From Hoylesella buccalis ATCC 35310 (GTDB lineage Bacteria; Bacteroidota; Bacteroidia; Bacteroidales; Bacteroidaceae), in contig NZ_CP102287.1 in the NCBI RefSeq assembly GCF_025151385.1, positions 930,001 to 994,000 of the forward strand: a DNA stretch of 64,000 bases, written 5' to 3'. This document shows positions 7,825-15,800 of this stretch, in pieces. The position numbers and the translations under genes are program-made. Position 1 is the stretch's first letter; every line of letters starts with the position of its first letter. The notes below the pieces were generated by a model, which worked only from the letters and a program-made list of their open reading frames with translations, was not told the origin of the DNA and did no database searches.

Positions 7825-8631
7825 ATGACGAAGAAGATTCTATTTATCAACCAAGAGATGACACCTTACGTTCCAGAGACAGAGATGTCGCTCATGGGAC
7901 GTAACCTTCCCCAAGCCATGCAGGAAAATGATTGCGAAATCAGGACCTTCATGCCAAAATGGGGAAACATTAACGAAAGACGTGGCCAACTGCATGAGGT
8001 AATTCGCCTTTCTGGTATGAACCTAATCATTGATGACACCGATCATCCACTGCTCATTAAGGTTGCTTCAATTCCCCAAGTGAGAATACAGGTTTACTTT
8101 ATCGACAACGAAGATTACTTCACAAAGCGGCAAATGACGGTTGATGAATCCGGAACAGAATATCCTGACAATGGCGAGCGCGCTATTTTCTTTGCACGTG
8201 GCGTTCTCGAAACAGTGAAGAAGCTGCGCTGGGTACCCGACATCATTCATTGCCAAGGATGGATGGGAGCCGTAATCCCGTTATATGTAAAGACAGCTTA
8301 TAAAGATGAACCTTCGTTTGCAAACGCCAAGGTGATTACATCCCTATTTCAAACACAACTCAAAACCGACTTGGGGACCAACTTCAAAAGATGCGTGCAG
8401 TTTAAAGACGCCAAGCTGGATTTACTCAAGCCATACAATGAGAAGTTCGACTTCTTCGAACTGGGCAAACTGGCCATTGACTATAGTGATGGCATTATCG
8501 AGGCTGGCACTGACGTCAACGAAAAGCTCTTGAAGTACTGTGCAGACAAAGAACTGCCATTCTTGAAATATCCAGGAAGTGATTTCACGAAGGCCTATCA
8601 AGAGTTCTATGATCTTGTTTTGCAGAAATAA
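7825..8631 (+). CDS. Glycogen/starch synthase-like protein, GT5 N-terminal domain only
   Basis: 268 residues starting MTKKILFINQEMTPYVPETE. It follows the N-terminal Rossmann half of GT5 glycogen synthases (GRNLPQAMQENDCEIRTFMP, then PDIIHCQGWMGAVIPLYVK). A full GT5 enzyme is about 480 residues and binds ADP-glucose with its C-terminal half, which is absent. The gene ends cleanly before a DUF4270 lipoprotein, a pairing common in Bacteroidales, so the short form looks normal for this lineage rather than a truncation. Catalysis is doubtful; its actual role is unknown to me. Confidence 0.8.
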   Translation: MTKKILFINQEMTPYVPETEMSLMGRNLPQAMQENDCEIRTFMPKWGNINERRGQLHEVIRLSGMNLIIDDTDHPLLIKVASIPQVRIQVYFIDNEDYFTKRQMTVDESGTEYPDNGERAIFFARGVLETVKKLRWVPDIIHCQGWMGAVIPLYVKTAYKDEPSFANAKVITSLFQTQLKTDLGTNFKRCVQFKDAKLDLLKPYNEKFDFFELGKLAIDYSDGIIEAGTDVNEKLLKYCADKELPFLKYPGSDFTKAYQEFYDLVLQK

Positions 8632-8707
8632 GCACGTTTGGGTTACAAAAGGACATACAGAAGCACCAACAGATTAGTTTACAGCACTTAATACAGCTTA
8701 AACACAA

Positions 8708-10123
8708 ATGAGAAATAAGATTATTGCAGTTCTTGCATTTGCCGCACTCATGTTCACGGCATGTGACGATACGACCGACAATGTGGGCATATCATTGACC
8801 AACTCGTTGGACAATCTACAGATTTCAACCGATACATTCATGGTTTCTACCCGTTCTATCGCGGCAGATTCTGTGTTGTCAAGAAACACCCTGGGATATT
8901 TGGGAAAGATTAGAGACCCGGAAACTGGGGGATACATCACCGGAAATTTCATGACTCAATTCCACATTCAGGAAAACTATCAATTTCCTGATGCTGACAA
9001 AATGGTCAACAAAGAAGACGGAATGATTGTGGCAGATTCGTGCGAAATCAGACTGTACTACGACAAATTCTATGGTGACTCGCTGGCGCCTATGAAGCTA
9101 ACTGCTTATGAAATGAGCAGACCCATGAGCGAAGCTAACACCTATTATTCTAATTTTGACCCTATAGAAAATGGGTATGTCGGCACTAATGGATTACAAG
9201 CTGATAAGGTTTACACATTGACAGACCAGCAAATCAGTGAAAAAACAAGATGGGACAAGAACTACACGAATCACATCAAAATTAAGCTGAACCAGCCATA
9301 CACCGACAAAAACGGCAAAAGATATAAGAATTATGGTACGTATATCCTAAACCAGTATTATCAACATCCTGAATATTTCAAGAACTCCATGACATTCACA
9401 CAGCATGTTGTGCCGGGATTCTATTTCAAACACGTCAGTGGTTTAGGTTCGATGGCCTACATATTCAGGACACAACTGAACGTTTATTTCAGGTTCGCTA
9501 ATAAGGACAGCACCTATACAGGAACAGCTTCATTCTCAGGCACCGAAGAGGTATTGCAGACATCAACCATGGTGAACGACCGAAAGACAATTAACGAGTT
9601 GGTGAATGACAAGAACAACACTTACTTAAAATCACCTGCCGGCATCTTCACGGAAATCACAATCCCTGTCGAAGAGATATGCAAAGGGCATGAAAAAGAT
9701 TCAATCAACGCTGCAAAAATTCATTTGAAACGAATCAACAATGAGGTTGACTCCAAGTTTGCATTAGACATTCCGAAGACACTCTTGCTGATTCAGAAAG
9801 ACAGTTTATATACATTCTTTGAGCACAAACGAGTTGCCGACTACAAAACGTCTTTCCTCGCCACTTACGACAGGGCCAACAATGGTTATACCTTCAATAA
9901 CATTGGAAGTGTCATCAAGGCCATGGCGCGCAACAAGGCTACAGGTAAACAGTCGGAAGATTGGAACAAACTGGTTGTCATACCGGTGACCACGTCTTAT
10001 TACACATTCAATCAGACGCAGATTCTGACCAACGTTGTACACGACATGTCACTGTCAGGCACCAAACTCTTTGGCGGCTCAAACAAGCAAACGCTGTCTG
10101 TCATCTACTCACACTTTAAATAA
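8708..10123 (+). CDS. DUF4270 family lipoprotein
   Basis: 471 residues. The lipoprotein signal peptide MRNKIIAVLAFAALMFTAC has its lipobox cysteine at residue 19, followed by DD, so the mature protein is probably in the outer membrane or periplasm. The body is beta-rich and polar with no enzyme motif I can name. Position and N-terminus (a TTDNVGISL-type start after the Cys, then two large beta domains) match the DUF4270 family seen after the short GT5-like gene in Bacteroidales. The two genes are 76 bases apart and likely co-transcribed. Function unknown. Confidence 0.8.
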   Translation: MRNKIIAVLAFAALMFTACDDTTDNVGISLTNSLDNLQISTDTFMVSTRSIAADSVLSRNTLGYLGKIRDPETGGYITGNFMTQFHIQENYQFPDADKMVNKEDGMIVADSCEIRLYYDKFYGDSLAPMKLTAYEMSRPMSEANTYYSNFDPIENGYVGTNGLQADKVYTLTDQQISEKTRWDKNYTNHIKIKLNQPYTDKNGKRYKNYGTYILNQYYQHPEYFKNSMTFTQHVVPGFYFKHVSGLGSMAYIFRTQLNVYFRFANKDSTYTGTASFSGTEEVLQTSTMVNDRKTINELVNDKNNTYLKSPAGIFTEITIPVEEICKGHEKDSINAAKIHLKRINNEVDSKFALDIPKTLLLIQKDSLYTFFEHKRVADYKTSFLATYDRANNGYTFNNIGSVIKAMARNKATGKQSEDWNKLVVIPVTTSYYTFNQTQILTNVVHDMSLSGTKLFGGSNKQTLSVIYSHFK

Positions 10124-10126
10124 GTC

Positions 10127-10282
10127 ATGGCAGACAACTATCTGGAACGGAAAAGAAGAGATTACGAGGAGCGGAAGAAAGAATGGCTGAAAAAGAAAAA
10201 GCTCCATTTAAAACCTCGCCAAAAGCAAGCTAAAAGCAAGTTCACAAAGGTGCACTCATCCACGATGAAAAGTCTGATGTGA
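10127..10282 (+). CDS. Small, highly basic conserved-looking protein
   Basis: A 51-residue frame from ATG 10127, only 3 bases after the DUF4270 stop. It begins MADNYLERKRRDYEERKKEW and continues lysine-rich to the end. The tight spacing and a charged helix-like start resemble a short protein I have seen annotated in Bacteroidota genomes. It may bind nucleic acid, but that is only suggested by charge. Confidence 0.55.
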   Translation: MADNYLERKRRDYEERKKEWLKKKKLHLKPRQKQAKSKFTKVHSSTMKSLM

Positions 10283-10433
10283 AGTTTCAGCCAGGTAAGT
10301 CAGAGAGTTGCAGCCAGGTTCCATCTGATTGCATCTTGCGATGAATGCCCTTTCCTTGCACATGTAATTCTTGACACAAACACTTACAGTTGGACCTTCA
10401 GTCTAACAAACAATATTCAAACCGCGGGTTCTC

Positions 10434-10476
10434 AAAAAAAGAGGATATGTCCATCAATAGACATATCCTCTTTTTT
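10434..10476. terminator. Strong bidirectional terminator
   Basis: Perfect 11-bp arms (10441-10451 and 10460-10470) are flanked by seven A on the left and six T on the right. It can end transcripts arriving from both the DUF4270 side and the convergent DUF3127 gene. Confidence 0.9.
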
Positions 10477-10503
10477 ATGTAATTTACAATTGGCTGCTGT
10501 ACG

Positions 10504-10926
10504 TTAGAAAGGCAAGTCGTCAGCATTATCTCCTGCCATTTCAGACTGTGGAGGGAATGGAGCTTGTGCTCCACCTTGCTGTGCGTCAGCCTGCTGTGTA
10601 GTCGTGTTATCGGATGTGACAGGTGGCACGGGCGCTCCCTGTACACCGTACGTCGCTGGATCTACCTGACGTACATCGAAAGCACGGATACTATTGAACC
10701 AACGACCATTATATTCGTGAGCATCGATGTCAAACGACACCAACACCTCTTGTCCTACCTGAACATTAAATCTTTGCAAGCGATCTTCACCAAAAACAGA
10801 GAAGACCATCTTGCGAGGATACTGGTCGTGCGTTTCGATGACATATTCTCTCACTTTCCATTCTCCTCTCGCTGACACGCCACTTTTTTCAGGCATTTCA
10901 GCAATAACTTTTCCTTGTAATTCCAT
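10504..10926 (-). CDS. DUF3127 single-stranded-DNA-binding-like OB-fold protein
   Basis: 140 residues. The first 90 form an OB-like beta domain (ELQGKVIAEMPEKSGVSARG, then REYVIETHDQYPRKMVF, then GQEVLVSFDIDAHEYNGRWF) as in DUF3127 proteins of Bacteroidota. A Gln/Pro-rich low-complexity linker follows, ending in the acidic tip DNADDLPF. This tail is the hallmark by which SSB proteins recruit partner enzymes. It is distinct from canonical Ssb. I infer a role in DNA replication or repair, helped by the divergent dnaN gene next door. Confidence 0.85.
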   Translation of the reverse strand: MELQGKVIAEMPEKSGVSARGEWKVREYVIETHDQYPRKMVFSVFGEDRLQRFNVQVGQEVLVSFDIDAHEYNGRWFNSIRAFDVRQVDPATYGVQGAPVPPVTSDNTTTQQADAQQGGAQAPFPPQSEMAGDNADDLPF

Positions 10927-11047
10927 TTATAGTGTTTTTTTTAATAAATTATCTAACATGTGTGTCTACTGTTTTGCGAAATTAGTAAAATACTTCTAAA
11001 AAAAGAAACTTTTAGTACCTTTTTTTGTCCAACACAATGCTTTTTTG

Positions 11048-11055
11048 TATTTTTG
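11048..11055 (+). promoter_or_regulatory. -7 box of the dnaN promoter
   Basis: TATTTTTG matches TAnnTTTG, 41 bases before the dnaN ATG. It lies in the divergent gap with the DUF3127 gene. Confidence 0.5.
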
Positions 11056-11095
11056 TAACTAATAAATACAGACAAACATTTAAAACATCATACCC

Positions 11096-12220
11096 ATGAG
11101 ATTTACATTATCAAGCAGTGCTTTAAACAGTCGCTTGCAAACACTTTCTAAGGTTATCAACAGCAAGAATTCATTGCCAATTCTTGACAGTTTCCTCTTC
11201 GATATTCAAGATAAACAGCTGAACATTACCGCCAGTGACAGTGAAAATGTCATGCGCACATCATTGCACCTTGATGAATGTGATGGTGAAAGCAAATTTG
11301 CCGTGCCTAGCCGCACCATTCTTGACGCCGTTAAGGAGTTGCCAGAGCAACCGCTGACTTTTGAAGTGGATGTGACCAATTTAACCATTCAGATACAATA
11401 CCAGAATGGTGTATACAACTTCACTGCTCAAAATGCGGCAGAATATCCCGAATCACAAGCAATACCAGATGGTGCAACCGTCATTACGATGAATGCTGGG
11501 ATTCTCAATGACAACATCAACCGTTCTCTCTTTGCCACAGCACAAGACGAGCTGAGACCTGTCATGAACGGTATATATTTCGACCTGACGAATGACAGTT
11601 TGGCAATCGTGGCAAGCGATGGACACAAACTCGTTAGAAACAAAAACTTCAAACTAAAGAGTGAAACGCCGGCATCGTTCATCTTACCCAAGAAACCAGC
11701 CATGCTGCTAAGAAACGTTTTGACAAAAGACGAGGGAGATGCAGTCATTAAGTTTGATACGAAGAACGCCGAAATACATTATGCAGGAGGATCATTATCG
11801 TGCAGATTGATAGAGGGCAGATACCCTAACTACAATTCTGTCATCCCGCAGGACAATCCCAATCAACTCACCGTCGATCGCAAGGGACTCCTGGGCGCCT
11901 TGAGACGCATCCTACCCTTTGCCAGTGAAAGCAGCCAACTGGTACGGCTTCATCTGGAAACTGGTAAACTGGAGCTCTCTTCCGAAGACATAGACTTTGC
12001 GACAAGTGCCAAGGAAAGCATCGTTTGCGATTACTCTGGCCAAACCATGAACATTGGTTTCAAGGGCAGTTCGTTGACAGAGATTCTCACCAACCTTGAA
12101 AGTGAAGACGTAACAATACAACTGGCTGATCCAAGCCGTGCAGGTGTCATTGTCCCGACGACACAGGAGGAAGACGAAGACATCCTGATGCTTATTATGC
12201 CAATGCTGCTTAATGACTGA
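11096..12220 (+). CDS. dnaN: DNA polymerase III beta subunit (sliding clamp)
   Basis: 374 residues, the usual length for this clamp, which rings DNA and tethers polymerase III. The start MRFTLSSSALNSRLQTLSKV is typical. Three repeated clamp domains follow, including EYPESQAIPDG, RPVMNGIYFDL, VASDGHKLVRN, CRLIEGRYPNYNSVIP and a C-terminal LIMPMLLND peptide. It begins a same-strand run with the exonuclease, porD and recN. It is not beside dnaA here. Confidence 0.97.
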   Translation: MRFTLSSSALNSRLQTLSKVINSKNSLPILDSFLFDIQDKQLNITASDSENVMRTSLHLDECDGESKFAVPSRTILDAVKELPEQPLTFEVDVTNLTIQIQYQNGVYNFTAQNAAEYPESQAIPDGATVITMNAGILNDNINRSLFATAQDELRPVMNGIYFDLTNDSLAIVASDGHKLVRNKNFKLKSETPASFILPKKPAMLLRNVLTKDEGDAVIKFDTKNAEIHYAGGSLSCRLIEGRYPNYNSVIPQDNPNQLTVDRKGLLGALRRILPFASESSQLVRLHLETGKLELSSEDIDFATSAKESIVCDYSGQTMNIGFKGSSLTEILTNLESEDVTIQLADPSRAGVIVPTTQEEDEDILMLIMPMLLND

Positions 12221-12247
12221 TATGCAGCAACTCGCATGACGCAAAAC

Positions 12248-12294
12248 ATATCTACCCAATAAAGAAAACTATTATTTCGATATCGGGTAGATAT
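12248..12294 (+). terminator. Hairpin between dnaN and the exonuclease gene
   Basis: Ten-base perfect arms (ATATCTACCC at 12248-12257 and its complement at 12285-12294) with a 27-base loop, followed by a T-rich stretch. It is probably a partial terminator. Confidence 0.4.
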
Positions 12295-12326
12295 TTCCAT
12301 TTTATTCATAGACAAGTCACTAAAAA

Positions 12327-13181
12327 ATGAAACTGAATTTAAAGAAACCAATCATAGTTTTTGACCTCGAGACAACAGGACTTGACTTAGTAAAAGACCG
12401 TATCATCCAAATATCTTACATCAAAGTATTTCCTGACGGAAAAGAAGAGCGCGAGAACATTCTTGTCAACCCTGAAAAGAAAATACCTCTCGAGGTTTCT
12501 GCCTTGACAGGCATTACCAACGAAGATGTAGCAGATGCACCCAAGTTCCAAGATATAGCGCAAAAGTTAGCAGAAGAATTTAAAGGTTGTGATTTTGCAG
12601 GCTATAATTCGAATCACTTTGATATACCAATACTGGCGGAAGAATTCCTGCGTGCAGGCATTGACTTCGACTTTAGTAAAAGCAATTTGGTTGATGCTCA
12701 AACTATCTTTCACAAGATGGAGCGACGCAACCTGGCGGCAGCTTACAAATTCTATTGTGGGCGGAAAATGGAAGACGACTTTAAAGCCCATCGGGCAGAC
12801 CAAGATGCTGAGGTGACTTATCGTGTACTGATGGGACAACTGGATAAATACAATCCCGAAACAGCAGAAGAAGCAGACAGGGCATTGCCCAACGATATGA
12901 AATATTTGGCCGAATTCTCCAAGATGAATGATAATGTTGATTTTGCCGGCCGTATAGTTTGGCGAGACATGAAAGGTGCAGACGGCAAGGTGTTGACCAC
13001 AGAAGATGGTTCACCCATGAGACAAGAAGTGTTCAACTTCGGTAAATATAAAGGTTGTGCCGTGACAGAAGTTCTTCTAAAAGATCCAGGCTATTACAGT
13101 TGGATGTTATCCAATGACTTTACCAACAACACGAAACAGGTGCTCACCCGTATACGCTTACGAGAGTTTAACAAGAAATAA
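12327..13181 (+). CDS. DEDDh-family 3'-5' exonuclease (DNA polymerase III epsilon-like)
   Basis: 284 residues. The exonuclease motifs are all present: Exo I VFDLETTGLD near residue 11-20, Exo II AGYNSNHFDIPIL near 91-103 and Exo III HRADQDAEVTYRV near 156-168 with its His and Asp. After the nuclease domain there is an extra region of about 100 residues (FNFGKYKGCAVTEVLLKDPGYYSWML) found in many Bacteroidota homologues. It probably proofreads with polymerase III or trims DNA ends. The position beside dnaN supports this. Confidence 0.9.
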   Translation: MKLNLKKPIIVFDLETTGLDLVKDRIIQISYIKVFPDGKEERENILVNPEKKIPLEVSALTGITNEDVADAPKFQDIAQKLAEEFKGCDFAGYNSNHFDIPILAEEFLRAGIDFDFSKSNLVDAQTIFHKMERRNLAAAYKFYCGRKMEDDFKAHRADQDAEVTYRVLMGQLDKYNPETAEEADRALPNDMKYLAEFSKMNDNVDFAGRIVWRDMKGADGKVLTTEDGSPMRQEVFNFGKYKGCAVTEVLLKDPGYYSWMLSNDFTNNTKQVLTRIRLREFNKK

Positions 13182-13210
13182 GAACGATTGGCGCACTGAT
13201 TTTTTGACAG

Positions 13211-14128
13211 ATGAAGAAGTTTGTATCACTCCTCATATTCAGTCTTTTCTTGGCTGCTGGCGTCTATTCGCCGGTATACAGTCAGGAATTGAATGCGCGT
13301 ATCCATATCAACCACAACCAAATACAAGGTACGGATGCCAGCATTTTTGAGAATCTGGAGCAGACACTCACTAGATTCATCAATGACCGGCAGTGGACCA
13401 ACCTGAAGTTCCAACGCATAGAGCGCATTCCATGTAATTTCAACATTACGGTGACCAAATACGATCAAGCCACAAACATGTTCACTTGTCGGGCATTGAT
13501 ACAAGCCAATAGGCCCGTATTCAACTCTGCTTACACCACTACATTATATAATAATACAGATAACGACTTTAATTTTGAGTTTGCCCAATTCGATCAACTC
13601 GAATTCAATGAAGAGTCCATCAATAACCAGCTCACTGCTTTGATTGCCTATTATGCTTATCTCATCATTGGATTGAATCTAGACTCCTTCTCCCCCATGG
13701 GCGGTGAAGACATACTGCAAAGATGCCTCAACCTAACCAATAATGCGCAGAATCTTAATTTTACGGGTTGGAAATCATTCGACGACAGCCGAAACCGTTT
13801 TGCCATCATTAACGACTACATGGATAGCGCCATGTCACCCTTCCGCCAACTGCAATACGATTATTTCAGAAACGGTTTAGACCAAATGGCCACAAACGTT
13901 GAGCGAGGAAGAACAAACATCACAACCGCATTGGAAGAGGGATTGAAAAAAAGTCACGAAAACAGACCGTTAAGCTTGTTACCGCAGATATGGACCGATT
14001 ATAAGCGTGATGAACTGGCCAACATCTACAGCGGAAAAGGAACCCAGAAAGAGAAAGAGCGGGTCTACGAAATACTGTTTTCCATCAACGCTTCCCAAAA
14101 CAATGCATGGGAAAAAATCAAAGAATAA
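13211..14128 (+). CDS. porD: DUF4835 / PorD-type secretion system protein
   Basis: 305 residues with a signal peptide MKKFVSLLIFSLFLAAGVYS and predicted cleavage near YSQELNA. The mature start ELNARIHINHNQIQGTDASIF and the later FYDEL-like block (FEFAQFDQLEFNEESINNQL, then NLDSFSPMGGEDILQRCLN) match the DUF4835 family, named PorD where linked to type IX secretion. It lies between the exonuclease and recN, where Bacteroidales often also have coaBC; that gene is not here. I infer a periplasmic or outer-membrane location. Whether this organism uses type IX secretion cannot be told from this window. Confidence 0.85.
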   Translation: MKKFVSLLIFSLFLAAGVYSPVYSQELNARIHINHNQIQGTDASIFENLEQTLTRFINDRQWTNLKFQRIERIPCNFNITVTKYDQATNMFTCRALIQANRPVFNSAYTTTLYNNTDNDFNFEFAQFDQLEFNEESINNQLTALIAYYAYLIIGLNLDSFSPMGGEDILQRCLNLTNNAQNLNFTGWKSFDDSRNRFAIINDYMDSAMSPFRQLQYDYFRNGLDQMATNVERGRTNITTALEEGLKKSHENRPLSLLPQIWTDYKRDELANIYSGKGTQKEKERVYEILFSINASQNNAWEKIKE

Positions 14129-14130
14129 AG

Positions 14131-15792
14131 ATGCTGAAGCAATTACATATTCAAAACTTTACGCTGATTGATGAACTTGACATCAACTTTTATCCTGGTT
14201 TTTCCGTTATTACGGGCGAAACAGGAGCAGGCAAAAGCATCATACTTGGAGCCATTGGCCTCTTGATGGGCAATCGCGCTGATACAAAACTCATCAGAAC
14301 TGGAAAGGATAAATGCTTGATTGAAGCTCATTTTGATGTCAGCAAATACAATCTTCTCCACTTTTTCGAAGAGAATGACATCGATGATGATGCAACAGAC
14401 TGTATCGTGAGAAGGGAAATCTACAGTTCAGGAAAGAGCAGGGCCTTTATCAACGACACTCCTGTACCTCTTGTCACCATGAAAGAATTGGGAGAACAAT
14501 TGATTGATATCCATTCGCAACATCAAAACCTTTTGCTCAACCAAGAAGACTTTCAACTACAAGTTGTCGACATCATTACGCAGGACAGCAAGAGTTTGGC
14601 CCAATATCAGGCATGTTATCAAGAATACAAGAAGGCTGCTGAACAGTTGGAAGAATTGAAAGCTGACATTGCAAAAAGTCAAGAAAACGAAGAGTTCTTA
14701 CGCTTTCAGTATGGTGAACTCGCACAAGCACAACTTGTTGAGGGTGAACAGGAAGCCATCGAACAGGAACTCGCCACGCTCGAACATGCAGAAGAAATTA
14801 AGACAGCCCTATATCAGTCAGAACAGTTGTTGTCTGCAGAATCGGTTGGCGTCATCGAGGCTTTGAGAACAATTACTCAACAACTGGATGGCATCAAGGA
14901 AGTTTACTCCCCCATTGAAGAGGTTGCACAAAGAACAGAAAGCTGTTATATCGAACTAAAAGATATAGAGAACGAGATTCAGAACAAAACAGAAAACATA
15001 GAATTCGATCCCCAACAGCTGGCAAAACTTCAAGAGCGAATTGATTTAATCAATGCATTGGAGCACAAATTCCATGTGGAAACCATTACCGAATTACTCA
15101 CTCAACAAAAGTTAATAAAAAAACAACTGGAGCATATCGACCATAGTGACGAAGAACTACAAAAACTACAAGCACATGTTGACCAGCTGCTCAAAGACTG
15201 TACGAAGAAAGCCAATCAACTAACAACAATAAGACAAAAGGCCGCCAAAACTATTGAAAAGGAAATGTCAAGTCGCTTGGTACCTCTTGGCATCCCTAAC
15301 ATCCGCTTCAAAGTTGAAATCACCCAGAAACCATTAGGAAACAAAGGGCAAGATGGCGTTTCTTTCTTGTTTAGCGCCAACACCAATTCACCCTTATTAC
15401 CCGTGTCACAAGTTGCTTCCGGTGGTGAGATAGCGCGCGTCATGTTGTCATTAAAGGCTATGATTAGTGGGGCCGTCAAACTTCCTACCATCATTTTTGA
15501 CGAAATAGATACGGGCGTGAGTGGTAGTGTTGCCGAGAAAATGGCATACATCATGGACGAAATGGGCAAGAACGATCGGCAAGTCATCAGTATAACTCAT
15601 CTTCCACAAATCGCTGCCCTTGGAAAAACTCACTATAAGGTAAACAAGTCTGAATTAAAAGATAGTACGGTAAGCAATATGTACGAACTTAACCAAGACC
15701 AACGTGTACAGGAAGTGGCTCAGATGCTGAGTGGAAGTAATGTCACAGAAGCGGCTCTTGCCAACGCACGCGAACTTTTAAATATGAAATAA
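14131..15792 (+). CDS. recN: DNA repair protein RecN
   Basis: 553 residues, an SMC-like ATPase in double-strand break repair. The Walker A GETGAGKS is at residues 29-36, followed by a long central coiled coil. An ABC signature region ASGGEIARVML, Walker B TIIFDEIDTGVSG and the RecN-specific SITHLPQIAALG come next. The frame is open to an ATG at 14107, but that overlaps the porD stop. The ATG at 14131 gives the canonical N-terminus MLKQLHIQNFTLID and lies 2 bases after porD. Translation is probably coupled. Confidence 0.96.
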   Translation: MLKQLHIQNFTLIDELDINFYPGFSVITGETGAGKSIILGAIGLLMGNRADTKLIRTGKDKCLIEAHFDVSKYNLLHFFEENDIDDDATDCIVRREIYSSGKSRAFINDTPVPLVTMKELGEQLIDIHSQHQNLLLNQEDFQLQVVDIITQDSKSLAQYQACYQEYKKAAEQLEELKADIAKSQENEEFLRFQYGELAQAQLVEGEQEAIEQELATLEHAEEIKTALYQSEQLLSAESVGVIEALRTITQQLDGIKEVYSPIEEVAQRTESCYIELKDIENEIQNKTENIEFDPQQLAKLQERIDLINALEHKFHVETITELLTQQKLIKKQLEHIDHSDEELQKLQAHVDQLLKDCTKKANQLTTIRQKAAKTIEKEMSSRLVPLGIPNIRFKVEITQKPLGNKGQDGVSFLFSANTNSPLLPVSQVASGGEIARVMLSLKAMISGAVKLPTIIFDEIDTGVSGSVAEKMAYIMDEMGKNDRQVISITHLPQIAALGKTHYKVNKSELKDSTVSNMYELNQDQRVQEVAQMLSGSNVTEAALANARELLNMK

Positions 15793-15800
15793 ATAGCACA

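Noticed and set aside
14107..14130. Upstream ATG for RecN
   Set aside because: It overlaps the end of porD and adds eight residues absent from RecN proteins.
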